Of a DNA stretch of 64,000 nt, positions 52,512 to 62,448 are shown one piece after another. The stretch is from the NCBI RefSeq assembly GCF_000224065.1, contig NZ_AFWT01000002.1, positions 186,001 to 250,000 on the forward strand, given 5' to 3'. The stretch's first letter is position 1. Every line of letters starts with the position of its first letter. Below the pieces are notes generated by a model. The model saw only the letters and a list, made by a program, of their open reading frames with translations, was not told the DNA's origin and made no database searches. Source of the stretch: Thiorhodococcus drewsii AZ1 (GTDB lineage: Bacteria; Pseudomonadota; Gammaproteobacteria; Chromatiales; Chromatiaceae). The translations under genes and the position numbers were made by a program.

Positions 52512-53786
52512 ATGTCCAGACATTTCTCGACCGCTCCGGTCGCGGCAGCCATTTTGATCGCCCTCGGGACCGCGAGCCCGGCGTTCGCGGACGATACAGC
52601 GAGCATGACGTCCAGCGACACCGAGTCACGCCCGCTCACGGCCCAGAACGCATCCCGCCTCTCCGCTGCAGCGGTCAAGGTTCTGCGCAACATCGCCGAT
52701 GCGCGGGGCGAGCTGCACGGCGACGCGCCCGATCTGGTCAAGGCCAAGTCGCAGCTCGATCAGGCCAGACAGACCCTGGATGAGATCCAGCAGATGCTGC
52801 CGACTGCCGTCATCAAGGACAGGGTTTGGATCGCCAAGAAGCACCTGGAGTACGAAGACAGCGAAGCGGTTCTCCCCGATCTGATCCCCATTTACGCCTC
52901 GCTCGATGAGCTGGTCGACGCCATGCCCACCGAAAAGGCGAAGGCGCATCTGGATCGAGTCCAGCAAGCCCTGCAGAATGGCGACAAGTCTGCGGCCACC
53001 GAGCAATTGCAGGCGGTCGACGCCGCCCTGCTTTACGTCGAGGCCGATCTGCCGCTCAACAGCACCCGGCATCTCATCGCTCAAGCCGAGGCCGACATCG
53101 CCAAGCAGGATGCCAAGGCGGCGGACGCGGCGCTGGCCGATGCCGAGGGCAATGTGGTCTTCGTTTCGATGGGTATCGAGTCGCCCCTCACGCAAGCGAA
53201 AAGCTCACTCTGGCGCGCCTGGAAGGACCGCGAACTGGGCAGAATGGATTATGCCAAGGCCGAACTGAGCCGCGCGGTCAGCTACCTTGAACGGGCGGCG
53301 CAAAGCACCGATCAGGTCACCCGCGAAGCGGCAGCCGGACTGGTCTCGGAGGTCCGCGAGCTGCACGGAATGATCGACGACGGAGACGACACGATCACGC
53401 GTCAGCTGGAGCGGACCTGGCAAGAAACCAAGGCGCTTTCGGAGCGCTCGGTCGAGTACATCAGCACCGGCTGGCAGCGGATGCGGGCCGGTCGGAAGGA
53501 TAAGAAGGAGTTGATCGAGGCCAAGCTACACCTCGCCGACGCACGCATCGACCATCTCTACTCGCACGACAACGACGCGGCCAAGGCGGAGCTGGCCGAG
53601 ACGAACGGCTACCTGAACGCGGCGCTTCCGCTGGTTGATGACGCAGACAAGGCCGAGGTCAAGGACGTCATCGCCCAAGTCAACGCCCTTGAGCAGGCGG
53701 TGAAAAAGGGCGACGACACAGCGGACAATGCGCAGGCATTCCAGCAGACCGAGGACGCCCTGGCAGACCTGATTCATCAGCTCTGA
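52512..53786 (+). CDS. YfdX-family periplasmic protein
   Basis: A 424-residue exported helical protein. A signal peptide (APVAAAILIALGTASPAFA) precedes a YfdX-like region (LSAAAVKVLRNIADARGELHGDAPDLVKAKSQLDQARQTL) and a second helical half (AKAELSRAVSYLERAAQ) that resembles a repeat. Family proteins are periplasmic stress factors of unknown mechanism. GGAGG lies at the ideal distance upstream. It stands between the acetyltransferase and a DedA gene. Confidence 0.87.
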   Translation: MSRHFSTAPVAAAILIALGTASPAFADDTASMTSSDTESRPLTAQNASRLSAAAVKVLRNIADARGELHGDAPDLVKAKSQLDQARQTLDEIQQMLPTAVIKDRVWIAKKHLEYEDSEAVLPDLIPIYASLDELVDAMPTEKAKAHLDRVQQALQNGDKSAATEQLQAVDAALLYVEADLPLNSTRHLIAQAEADIAKQDAKAADAALADAEGNVVFVSMGIESPLTQAKSSLWRAWKDRELGRMDYAKAELSRAVSYLERAAQSTDQVTREAAAGLVSEVRELHGMIDDGDDTITRQLERTWQETKALSERSVEYISTGWQRMRAGRKDKKELIEAKLHLADARIDHLYSHDNDAAKAELAETNGYLNAALPLVDDADKAEVKDVIAQVNALEQAVKKGDDTADNAQAFQQTEDALADLIHQL

Positions 53787-53810
53787 CCCGATCCTTTCCA
53801 CCAAAACCGC

Positions 53811-54443
53811 GTGGAGCTCGCATCCTTGAGCGTATTCGAGACGACAGTGGCACACATGACACCCTGGCTACAGGCTTACGGCTATCCCATCTTGGGGGTG
53901 GCCGTCGCCCTTGAGGGCGCGGCCATTCCGCTCCCCGGCGGCATTCTCATGGCCGCCGCAGCGATCCTTGCGGCGCATGGCGAACTCAGTCTGGTGGGCG
54001 TGCTACTCACCTGCTGGCCGGCCGCCGTCGCCGGAGACAATCTCGGCTACTGGATCGGTCGCAACGGCGGACGTCGTATCTTGCTGCGCAGTGGGCTGCA
54101 CCGTCGCCGCCTCGGTCGGCTCCAGCGCTTCTTCAGACGCTTCGGGATCTGGCTCCTCGTCTTCGGTCGCTTCTTCGACGGCACCCGTCAGCTAGAAGCC
54201 CTGGTCGCCGGAAGCGCCAGCATGCCCTGGCGGCGGTTCTTCCTCGCGGACCTGGCCGGAACCGCGCTCTGGGTCCTCACCTGGGTCATCGGGCTCTATG
54301 CCTTCGACCAGCACCCCGGAGCGATCCATCGCCTCATCCTGCAGCTCAACCCCTGGGTGGCAAGCATCGCGTTGATCGTGCTGGCGTTGGTGATCTGGAG
54401 ACTGCTGTCGCGCGGACCGAACCGCACCTCGGAGATTCGGTGA
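53811..54443 (+). CDS. DedA-family membrane protein
   Basis: A 210-residue protein with about five membrane helices. Conserved DedA parts: GYPILGVAVALEGAAIPLPGGILMAAAAIL near 24-52, DNLGYWIGRNGGRRIL near 82-97, and FGRFFDGTRQLEALVAGSASMPWRRFFLADLAGTALWV near 122-160 with the conserved Arg. DedA proteins act as proton-coupled lipid-carrier or membrane transporters. The start is uncertain: GTG 53811, TTG 53826 (with GGAG) or ATG 53856. Confidence 0.88.
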   Translation: MELASLSVFETTVAHMTPWLQAYGYPILGVAVALEGAAIPLPGGILMAAAAILAAHGELSLVGVLLTCWPAAVAGDNLGYWIGRNGGRRILLRSGLHRRRLGRLQRFFRRFGIWLLVFGRFFDGTRQLEALVAGSASMPWRRFFLADLAGTALWVLTWVIGLYAFDQHPGAIHRLILQLNPWVASIALIVLALVIWRLLSRGPNRTSEIR

Positions 54444-54448
54444 TACCG

Positions 54449-56770
54449 CTAGCCCGAACCGGCCGGCGGTCCAGGCCGAATGATATGCAGATCCCGCTGC
54501 GGAAAGGGAATCTCGATGCCGGCCTCGCGGAAGGCAGCGTCGATGGCGAAATTCAGGTCGCTCAGTACGGTCAGACGCTGGCCAACATCGAACACGAAGG
54601 CGCGTAGCTCGAAGTTGAGCGCGCTGTCGCCGAAGGAGAGGAAGAGCACGTAGGGATCGACGACGGACGCGCTGCCCTGAACGATCTGCGGATGCGCCCG
54701 GGCGACCGCCAGCAGGGTCTCCTTCACGCGCAGGGTGTCGGAGCCATAGGCCACCCCGACCGGTACGCGCAGCCGTCCGAAGCGGTCGCGCAGCATCAGG
54801 TTGGTCACGCTGTTGGAGATGAGGTCGGAGTTGGGCACGATGACATCGGCGCGTTCGAAGGTCTGGATCTGGGTCGAGCGAATACTGATGCGCCGCACAT
54901 ATCCCTCGATATCGTTGACGATGATCCAGTCGCCGGTGCGAATGGGGCGCTCGAACAGCAAAATGAGCCCGGACACGAAGTTGTTGACGATGTTCTGCAG
55001 CCCGAACCCGATGCCGACCGACAGCGCCCCGGCGATGAGCGCCAGGTTCTGAAAGGTGACCCCGGCGATGGCGAGCGCGATCAGACCGGCGGCGATCATG
55101 AGCCCGTAGCCGCTCATGGTCACGGCCGTCTCGCGGGCGCCGCGCTCCAGGTGTGTGCTCGCCAATCGCCGATCCAGGCGCGTCCGCGCCCAGGAGGCGA
55201 ACGAGAGCAGCAGACCCAGCGCCAGGATAGCGAGCAGGACACGCGCCGGCTGGATGTTGACCTGCCCCAGAGTCACGCCCTCCTCCGCCCAGCGAAGCAG
55301 TGCGTACTGAGCGCTGTCCGGCAGCCCCCAGACCTCCAGCAGGACCAGACCCAGCACCAGCCAGATCAATAGATGGAAGAGGATGCGCAGCCAGAAGAGT
55401 CCGGGGATGAAGGCGTCCGGCCCGACACCCATCCGCACCCGCAGCCGCCGTTCCCAGGCATGCCGCCCCTCATCGAGACTGTCGATGAAGTCGTTGCCCA
55501 GCGTCGCGACCAACCAGGCGAGCAGCAAGCAAACCAGAGTCAGCACCACGCCCTCGCCGATGAAAACGGACAGGTTGCGATAGCCCGCCCATTCAGCGCC
55601 TAAGGCGCCGAGCAGCGCGAGCGCGATGCTGAAGCGGACCACCCCGAGTCCGCCCTTGCCGCGCAGACGCCGAATCAGCCAGACGGTCCAAATCAGGTTG
55701 GCGACGAAGAGCGTGCCCCAGAGCGAGCGAACGACCAGAAGCAGATCGGCGTTTGCCGCCTCCGCAACCGGCGTCGCCAGCAGCAACGCGCCGATCAGCG
55801 CGCTCAAGGCCAGCCACCAGAGTGAACGGGCGAACCGCTGCGCCAGATCCGCTGGCACGCGGAGATAGCGGCCTGCCGGCGGCGGCGGATTGAAGCCCGT
55901 GCGAATCGCCACGAGCGCCAACTGGTAGCCGAGCAAGGCGACCGCCGCGTCCGCGAGCAGCGGCCAACCGGCCGGATCCTGACCACGGATCAGCCAATAG
56001 AGCGACCAGAGTGCCCCCGCAGAGAGGCCGGGCAGATAGCGACCCAGGCTCAAAAAGAGGCCTTGCAACACCGCGCGCGCCAGGTCGCGCTCCGGATCGA
56101 CCGGGACGACCCGCTGCATCCGACGACGGGGCAGCAGACCGAGCGCCAGCCCGATCAGTCCGAGCGCGCCCAACCATAGGAGAACGCGGGCGTCTGCCAC
56201 GCCGAGCCGTCCGTCCAGCGCCTTGAGATCGAACAGCGAGGTTAGCGCCAGCGGGTTCGCGATCCACGCCTGGATCAGGCTCGGTGTTGCCGGACCGCGC
56301 ATCAGCAGACGGTCGGTGAGCTGTTCCTTCTGGCGTGCCGCCAGGGCCTGGAGCGCATCGCTGCTTTTGACCTCGAGCAGCCGGCAGTCCGAGAGCAGCG
56401 CCGTGGCCTGAGCCTGCTGCTGCGCGAGCTGAGTACGGGCCTCGGCCGCCTGCGCGGACTCGCCGGCGACCGCCGTTCCCAGGGCCTTGAGCTGCGCGGC
56501 AATGGTCGCCGTCCGTGTCTCCTGCGCACTGATGCAGTCTTGCGCCTGGCTTTGATTGGCGGTAGCCGCGTCGGTGAGTGTGGCGAGCCGCGCATCGCTC
56601 AGGGTCCCTCGCTGAAGCGCCCGACCGATCTCGGTCAGGCGGCTCAGCGCACCCTCCGTGCTGGCGGCATCGAGCGAGGGCTGGTCGGACCAGGCCTGGC
56701 CGACGACCAAGCCCAGCACGATCAGCAGCAGAAGACGCGACAGGCGCCGGCCCAGAGTCCCCGAGGTCAC
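54449..56770 (-). CDS. MscS/MscK-type mechanosensitive channel
   Basis: A 773-residue channel. A signal-like segment and periplasmic helical domain (residues 30-175) come first, then about eight further helices, then the MscS core: FQNLALIAGALSVGIGFGLQNIVNNFVSGLILLFERPIRTGDWI (pore helix and beta domain, near 560-605), followed by IVPNSDLISNSVTNLML and a C-terminal alpha/beta domain. A GTG start at 56770 is chosen since an AGG precedes it and the upstream open frame overlaps the Kef gene. It should open under osmotic downshift. It follows the Kef-type gene by 18 bp, an operon of ion transporters. Confidence 0.88.
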   Translation of the reverse strand: MTSGTLGRRLSRLLLLIVLGLVVGQAWSDQPSLDAASTEGALSRLTEIGRALQRGTLSDARLATLTDAATANQSQAQDCISAQETRTATIAAQLKALGTAVAGESAQAAEARTQLAQQQAQATALLSDCRLLEVKSSDALQALAARQKEQLTDRLLMRGPATPSLIQAWIANPLALTSLFDLKALDGRLGVADARVLLWLGALGLIGLALGLLPRRRMQRVVPVDPERDLARAVLQGLFLSLGRYLPGLSAGALWSLYWLIRGQDPAGWPLLADAAVALLGYQLALVAIRTGFNPPPPAGRYLRVPADLAQRFARSLWWLALSALIGALLLATPVAEAANADLLLVVRSLWGTLFVANLIWTVWLIRRLRGKGGLGVVRFSIALALLGALGAEWAGYRNLSVFIGEGVVLTLVCLLLAWLVATLGNDFIDSLDEGRHAWERRLRVRMGVGPDAFIPGLFWLRILFHLLIWLVLGLVLLEVWGLPDSAQYALLRWAEEGVTLGQVNIQPARVLLAILALGLLLSFASWARTRLDRRLASTHLERGARETAVTMSGYGLMIAAGLIALAIAGVTFQNLALIAGALSVGIGFGLQNIVNNFVSGLILLFERPIRTGDWIIVNDIEGYVRRISIRSTQIQTFERADVIVPNSDLISNSVTNLMLRDRFGRLRVPVGVAYGSDTLRVKETLLAVARAHPQIVQGSASVVDPYVLFLSFGDSALNFELRAFVFDVGQRLTVLSDLNFAIDAAFREAGIEIPFPQRDLHIIRPGPPAGSG

Positions 56771-56787
56771 TGCAAGACCTAGCCTAT

Positions 56788-58203
56788 CTATTGCGCCACC
56801 CGCCGACCCAGCCGAGCCAGCAGGGCCTCGGCGCGCGCTGACCGGGGTCCGAAGGCCCACTTGAGCGCGACACCGGAGCCGAAGGCGAGCAGGATGATGA
56901 CCGCCACCAGAGCGGCGAAGACATGGTCGTCGATGACGCCGAGCGCGCGCCCGACCCCAACGAAGATGAGTGCGACCTCGCCGCGCGGCAGCATCCCGAG
57001 CGCGACCGTGGCACGGTCGACTTCGGGTCCGGCCAACAGCGCGGCCGGCAGCTTGCCGAGCACCGCCGCCAGGAGCAGCGCAACGGTCAGCAGCAGGGTA
57101 TGCCACTGCAGAAAGACCGCCAGGTTGACCTGCATGCCGATCAGCAGGAAGAAGATGGGCGTGAAGACCGCGATCAGCGGCATCAGCATCTCCTTGGTCT
57201 TGTCGCGCAAGGATTCATCCGACAGGATGAGCCCGGCCGCGAAGCCACCGACCGTACCGCTCAGACCCAGCGAACTGCACAGCCAGCCGAGCAGGAAGGC
57301 GAAGGCGAGCGGCGCGAGAAAGCGGTTCTCGGTGGGACGGATACGGTTGAGCTGCTGCGCGAAGGGTCGGCCCAGCTGATCCCCGAAGAGCACGATGGCA
57401 CCGAGGAAGGCTCCGCTGGAGGCCAGCAGCCAGGCGACGGCGGGCAGGTCCAGATGGCCCTTGACGACCAGCTCGATGGAGAGCGCGAGCAGCACCAGCC
57501 CGAGCATATCATTGAGCACGCAGGCGCCGAGGATCATCCGCCCCTCGGAGGTGTCGGCCTTGCCGATGTCTTCGAGCATGCGGGTAGCGACCCCGATGCT
57601 GGTCGCGCTCAGGGTCGCGGCGATGAAGAAGCGTCCGGCGCCGGAGAGATCGACCGGCAGTATCCAGATCACCAGCAGCCCGACCACCAGGGTCCCGAGC
57701 GCGCCGGCCACGGCGACCCGTGCGGCGTCTGCCCCGACGCTGCGCAGCTGACGCACACCGGTCTTGAGCCCAACGTGGAAGAGCAGCAGGATGATGCCCA
57801 GGCTGGAGAAGAGCCACAGGCTCATGCCGGTGTTCACGTTGGCCAGGGCATGGTCCCCAGTGAGCAACTGCAGCACCTCATGCCCGCGCCCGCCTGGGGC
57901 CAGTTCCCCGGCGCCGAAGACCTGCCCTGCCGCCTGTGCGGCGGAAACGCCGCTCTGCCAGACCTGATCGAACACCGGGCTGGCCGCGCCATAGCTCATG
58001 ACAAAGTTAAAGAAGGGCAGACCGACCCAGTAGCCCAGGTTGCCGACCAGGACGCCGATCAGCAGCTCGCCGAGCACCGCCGGTTGTCGGTAGCGATCGG
58101 TGAGCCAGCGGGCGACGAGGACCATGGTTATCAGCAGCGCCAGTTCGAGCATGATGCTGGAAAAGGGATGCAGAATCATCGGGTGTGCCAAGGATGAAGG
58201 CAT
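56788..58203 (-). CDS. Kef/CPA2-type cation:proton antiporter
   Basis: A 471-residue membrane protein with about 12 helices. It has PAVLGELLIGVLVGNLG near the start, the conserved GIILLLFHVGLKT, SATSIGVATRMLEDIG, and GACVLNDMLGLVLLAL with the Asn-Asp pair, then LPRGEVALIFVGVG. It lacks a TrkA-N nucleotide domain after the membrane part, so regulation differs from KefB/C. It exchanges K+ or Na+ for H+. It is upstream of the MscS-type gene in the same unit. The start could also lie at the ATG eight codons in. Confidence 0.9.
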   Translation of the reverse strand: MPSSLAHPMILHPFSSIMLELALLITMVLVARWLTDRYRQPAVLGELLIGVLVGNLGYWVGLPFFNFVMSYGAASPVFDQVWQSGVSAAQAAGQVFGAGELAPGGRGHEVLQLLTGDHALANVNTGMSLWLFSSLGIILLLFHVGLKTGVRQLRSVGADAARVAVAGALGTLVVGLLVIWILPVDLSGAGRFFIAATLSATSIGVATRMLEDIGKADTSEGRMILGACVLNDMLGLVLLALSIELVVKGHLDLPAVAWLLASSGAFLGAIVLFGDQLGRPFAQQLNRIRPTENRFLAPLAFAFLLGWLCSSLGLSGTVGGFAAGLILSDESLRDKTKEMLMPLIAVFTPIFFLLIGMQVNLAVFLQWHTLLLTVALLLAAVLGKLPAALLAGPEVDRATVALGMLPRGEVALIFVGVGRALGVIDDHVFAALVAVIILLAFGSGVALKWAFGPRSARAEALLARLGRRVAQ

Positions 58204-58390
58204 GACGCGTACCCCTAAGGTTGATTAACAATGACCGACCTCCGGACGCGGGCACGAACGCCGCTTGCGAGCCTGGTCGTTGGCCTGTTATTCAGCACGG
58301 ATCGAGCCAACTTGCGCCCGGCCTGAATCGGGCTCGGCCGGACATCGGACCGCGCACTTTGCTGACAGCAACCAACGGGGGTTGGTGAAT

Positions 58391-60538
58391 ATGGACCAGG
58401 TGGAACATCAGGGCGGGACCGATCCCGACCGGACCGGATTGCCGAGGCCGGCGGGGCATCTCGGATGGCTGCTCGCCGCCATCCTCCTGACTGGGACCGA
58501 ACCGGGTTTCGCGGGTCAGTCGTATGGTCCGGTGCGTTCCGGCGAGTCGCTGTGGATGATCGCGGGGCGCATCGAGACGGACCGTTCGCTCAACCGCGAC
58601 CAGATCATGCTCGCGCTCCTGCACGCCAATCCCACGGCCTTCTCGACGCCCTGCAACGTCAACGGTACCTTGAGACTGGGCGCCGTGCTGCGAATCCCGG
58701 ATGAGGATCAGATAACCGCCCTGGATACGGAGCGCGCACGCGCGGAGGTCGCGGAGCAGAACCGAGCATGGCGTGCGCACCTGGCGCGGGGCACAAGGCT
58801 GACCTGCCTCGCCGGCCCCCCGGAAATGCCTAACCTCGGCGACGAAGCACCGGCAGCAGCGCCGCCGCCGACCGAAGACGTCAAGCCCGCCCCTGCCGCA
58901 CCGTCGCCCGCAAGCACACCGGAGAGCGCGTGTCCGCCCGCGCCCTCCGTGGCCTCGGCGCCCTGCCCCTGCTCTTGCTCGGACTCGGGCGCCGCTCAGC
59001 CGACCGAGTCCGAGCGAGCGAACGAGACCAGCCCGCAACCCGGGCTCGACGAAGCGCGCCCGAGCCGCCTGGCCCCTGGCCCACGCGCGCCCGGTTGGCT
59101 GCTGGTGCCCCTGGTGCTCGTCCTAGTCACGGCGGCGATGTTTCGCTGGGAGCGCCGTCGCACCATCGCTGACACATGGCGCGCTCCGAGATCGGTGCCC
59201 GGGGCGATGCTCGAAGCGGCGACCAAGTTGCCGAAGCGCGCACTGACACTCCTGTCCCCGAGCGGACAGGAGTCGCGCCTGCTGCTGCCGCTGGCGGCGC
59301 TGGCAGGAATCCTCGGCGCCTTGGTCACGGTGGTCTTTCGCGAGGGGATTCACGGGCTGGAGTGGCTGCTGAGCGGCTATAGCGGCAGCCTGGTCGCGAT
59401 GGCGATGTCCTTGCCCCCCTGGGAGCGGTTCCTGCTGCCGGCGGCCGGTGGGCTGGCCGCCGGGCTGGTGCTGCAGGAGATCGGTCAGCGGCTGCGCGGC
59501 CTGCGTACCACGGACTACATGGAGGCCATCGTCCTGGGCGACGGCCGGATCAGCATTCGGCAAAGTCTGGTCAAAGGCGCCTCGTCACTCTGCACCGTTG
59601 CCTCGGGCGGATCCATCGGTCGCGAGGGCGCCATGGTGCAACTTTCGGCCATGGTCGCCTCGACCCTGGGCCGGCTGTTACGTTTCGAGCGCGATTCCAT
59701 GCGACTGCTGGTGGCCGCAGGCGCGGCGGCGGGACTGGCCTCGGCCTACAACGCCCCCATCGCGGCGACCATCTTCGTCGCCGAGATCGTGCTCGGATCC
59801 ATCGCCATCGATCACATCGGACCGCTCATCATCGCTGCGGTCATCGCCAACATCACCGTCCACGACCTGCTGGGCTACGCCCCGGTCTACGACATCCCGA
59901 ATTTCCACATCGTCAGCGACTGGGAGCTGGGACTCTATCTCGTCCTGGGCCTGATCGCCGGCCACGTGGCGCCGGTCTTCCTCAACCTGCTGGAGCGCTC
60001 GCACCAGCTCTTCGCGCGACTGCCGCTGCCGCTCGCGGCACGCCTGGGGCTCGGCGGTCTCATCGTCGGCGCCATCTCGGTCTACGAGCCCCAGGTCTGG
60101 GGCAATGGCTACAGCGTGGTCAACAGCGTACTGCTCGCGCCCTGGATCTGGCAGGCACTGCTCACGGTGCTGGTCCTTAAGATGCTGGCCACGGCGGCCA
60201 CCCACGGCTCGGGCGCGGTCGGCGGCGCCTTCACCCCGACGCTCTTCGTCGGCGCCCTTCTCGGCGCCCTCTTCGGAACGCTGGTGCAGCTGGTCCTGCC
60301 CGAAGGGACGGCACCGCCCAACGCCTATGCGGTGGTCGGCATGGGCGCCATGCTGGCCGCCACCACACACGCCCCTTTGATGTCCATTCTCATGGTGTTC
60401 GAGATGACCATGGACTACCAGATCGTCCTGCCCCTGATGCTCGCCATCATCGTCGCCCACTACACCTCCCGGCGTTACAGCGGGGTCAGACCTATGTATG
60501 CCGAATCGCTGCTGCCGCGAGAACGCCCAAATCCGTAG
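58391..60538 (+). CDS. ClC-type chloride channel/transporter fused to a FimV/LysM-like N-terminal region
   Basis: A 715-residue fusion. Residues 20-120 carry a signal peptide and a FimV-core-like LysM sequence (SYGPVRSGESLWMIAGRI...DQIMLALLHANPTAF...LRLGAVLRIPDEDQI). Then comes a Pro/Ala/Cys-rich linker, a membrane segment near 235-255, and a ClC domain (about 300-700) with ASGGSIGREGAMVQLSA (the G-R-E-G-x-P selectivity motif, with Met replacing Pro), AYNAPIAATIFVAEI and GSGAVGGAFTPTLFVGALLG. No CBS domains follow. The single frame is uninterrupted, so the fusion is not a frameshift artefact. Confidence 0.85.
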   Translation: MDQVEHQGGTDPDRTGLPRPAGHLGWLLAAILLTGTEPGFAGQSYGPVRSGESLWMIAGRIETDRSLNRDQIMLALLHANPTAFSTPCNVNGTLRLGAVLRIPDEDQITALDTERARAEVAEQNRAWRAHLARGTRLTCLAGPPEMPNLGDEAPAAAPPPTEDVKPAPAAPSPASTPESACPPAPSVASAPCPCSCSDSGAAQPTESERANETSPQPGLDEARPSRLAPGPRAPGWLLVPLVLVLVTAAMFRWERRRTIADTWRAPRSVPGAMLEAATKLPKRALTLLSPSGQESRLLLPLAALAGILGALVTVVFREGIHGLEWLLSGYSGSLVAMAMSLPPWERFLLPAAGGLAAGLVLQEIGQRLRGLRTTDYMEAIVLGDGRISIRQSLVKGASSLCTVASGGSIGREGAMVQLSAMVASTLGRLLRFERDSMRLLVAAGAAAGLASAYNAPIAATIFVAEIVLGSIAIDHIGPLIIAAVIANITVHDLLGYAPVYDIPNFHIVSDWELGLYLVLGLIAGHVAPVFLNLLERSHQLFARLPLPLAARLGLGGLIVGAISVYEPQVWGNGYSVVNSVLLAPWIWQALLTVLVLKMLATAATHGSGAVGGAFTPTLFVGALLGALFGTLVQLVLPEGTAPPNAYAVVGMGAMLAATTHAPLMSILMVFEMTMDYQIVLPLMLAIIVAHYTSRRYSGVRPMYAESLLPRERPNP

Positions 60539-60573
60539 CCGGGTGAAGCACAGCGCCCCCGGAACGACGCGTC

Positions 60574-62448
60574 TCACAGTTCATAGTGCACCCCGATCTC
60601 GATCAGCCGTTCCGGCGGCGCGCCGAGCAGGAAGGCCGGACTGGGCGTATTGCGCTGCATGAAGGCATAGAGCCTGGCCCGCCAGCGGCTCGCCGCGCCA
60701 ACCTTGGCGATACCGACACGCGCACGGCTGAGGAAGAGGCTCGGATGCTCAGTGGACGGCGGATAGGCGCTCTGCGAGAGCAGGTCGAGGATGGTCTCGA
60801 AGCGGGGTCGTTCCATGTATCCCAGGTGCAGCACGGCCGCGAAGAAACCGGAGCCAAGGCGCTCAACCGTCAGCTTGTCCTCCAACTTTACGCGCGGTGC
60901 GTCCTCGATCTCGACCTTCAGGACATAGGTCTCGCGGTGCAGCATCTGATTGTGGCGGAAGTTGTGCAGCAGACTCTGCGGGACGTGGCGTGCGGTCCGG
61001 GTGAGAAAGATGGCGCTTGCCGGCGAGCGGGCGGCCGATTGGGCCTCTTCGCTGGCAACGAAGTCGGTCAGCAAGGGAGCGGTCCGCTGCTGGCCCGAAC
61101 GCAGCCGGTCCTGGCCCCAGCGCCAAGTGAGCATGATCAGCAGCATCCCTCCGCTGATGACGACGATGATCTGCGCCCCGGAGAACAGCTTGGTCGAGAG
61201 CGCCACGAGGAAGGCCAGATCGACGCCCAGGAAGACGACGCCTAACGACAGGATGGCGAGCCAGCCGCGCCGCTTGATCTTGCGCTGGACACCCAAGAAG
61301 AGCACGGACGTGATGAGCGTAACCCCGCCGATCGCCAAACCGTAGGCATTCGCCAGACCGTCCGCAGAGCGAAAACCGAGCACGAGCAGGAGGGTGCCGG
61401 CCATCAGCAACCAGTTGATGGAGCCGATGTAGATCTGCCCCGCCTGACTCGCCGAGGTGTGGCTGACGCGCAGCTGCGGGTAATAGTCCAGCTCGCCGAG
61501 CTGACGGAAGAGCGAGAAGAGTCCGCTGATGATCGCCTGCGAGGCGATGACCGTTGCCAGGGTCGCGATGCCGATCAGACCGATCAGCCAAGGCCCGGAC
61601 ACCAGCCCGAAGAAGCTGTTGCCAGGATGCTCGGGCGCGCTTAACAGCAGGGCGCCCTGCCCCAGATAATTCAGCATCAGGGCCGGCCAGACCAGAAACA
61701 GCCAACTCATCTGGATAGGCCGTCGGCCGAAGTGGCCCAGATCTGCGTAGAGCGCCTCCGAGCCCGTCACCACCAGGAACACCGTGCCGAGCGTCAGAAA
61801 GCCGATCCAACCGTTGTCCTGGAAGAACCAGACGGCGTAACGCGGATCCAGCGCGGCCAACACGCCGGGAACCTTGAGGATCCAGACGATCCCCGTCCCG
61901 CCGAGGACGAGAAACCAGGCCAGCATCACGGGGCCAAAGAGCGTGCCGACCCGTGCCGTGCCACGGTGCTGAATCGCAAACAGGACGATCAGCACCAGCA
62001 CCGTCAGCTCGGGCACCAGGTCGGTCAGCTCCGGCGCGACCAATTCCAGACCCTGCACCGCGCTCAACACCGAGATGGCCGGGGTCAGGAGCCCGTCACC
62101 GATCAGCATGGCGCTGGCGACCACTCCCAGCAGCAGCGCCAGCGAGCGTGCCCGTCCGTGGCTGCGACGGCGCAGCAGGGTGGCGAGCGCGATCACACCG
62201 CCGTCCCCATCGTTGTCCGCCGATAGCACGAAGAGCATGTACTTGACGCCGACGACCAGCACCAGCGACCAAAAGATCAGCGAGAGCACGCCGAGGACGT
62301 TGACCACCTCGACCGACAGACCCGCGCCGCCGAAGAGGATATTCATGGTGTAGATCGGACTGGTGCCGATGTCGCCGAACACCACCCCCAGGGCGGCAAT
62401 GACGAGGGAGAAGCCGATCGGTTCGCGCTGAGAGACGTTGAGCGACAT
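60574..62448 (-). CDS. kup: Low-affinity potassium transporter Kup
   Basis: A 624-residue protein with 12 membrane helices and a cytoplasmic C-terminus. It begins LVIAALGVVFGDIGTSPIYTMN (family signature with the conserved Asp/Gly/Thr), has LATLLRRRS, DNDGDGGVIALA and ATVIASQAIISGLFSLFRQ, and a C-terminal part with LERLGSGFFAAVLHLGYMERPRF. Length matches E. coli Kup (622). It takes up K+ by symport. It converges with the ClC fusion gene and is divergent from the gene at 62991. Confidence 0.95.
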   Translation of the reverse strand: MSLNVSQREPIGFSLVIAALGVVFGDIGTSPIYTMNILFGGAGLSVEVVNVLGVLSLIFWSLVLVVGVKYMLFVLSADNDGDGGVIALATLLRRRSHGRARSLALLLGVVASAMLIGDGLLTPAISVLSAVQGLELVAPELTDLVPELTVLVLIVLFAIQHRGTARVGTLFGPVMLAWFLVLGGTGIVWILKVPGVLAALDPRYAVWFFQDNGWIGFLTLGTVFLVVTGSEALYADLGHFGRRPIQMSWLFLVWPALMLNYLGQGALLLSAPEHPGNSFFGLVSGPWLIGLIGIATLATVIASQAIISGLFSLFRQLGELDYYPQLRVSHTSASQAGQIYIGSINWLLMAGTLLLVLGFRSADGLANAYGLAIGGVTLITSVLFLGVQRKIKRRGWLAILSLGVVFLGVDLAFLVALSTKLFSGAQIIVVISGGMLLIMLTWRWGQDRLRSGQQRTAPLLTDFVASEEAQSAARSPASAIFLTRTARHVPQSLLHNFRHNQMLHRETYVLKVEIEDAPRVKLEDKLTVERLGSGFFAAVLHLGYMERPRFETILDLLSQSAYPPSTEHPSLFLSRARVGIAKVGAASRWRARLYAFMQRNTPSPAFLLGAPPERLIEIGVHYEL

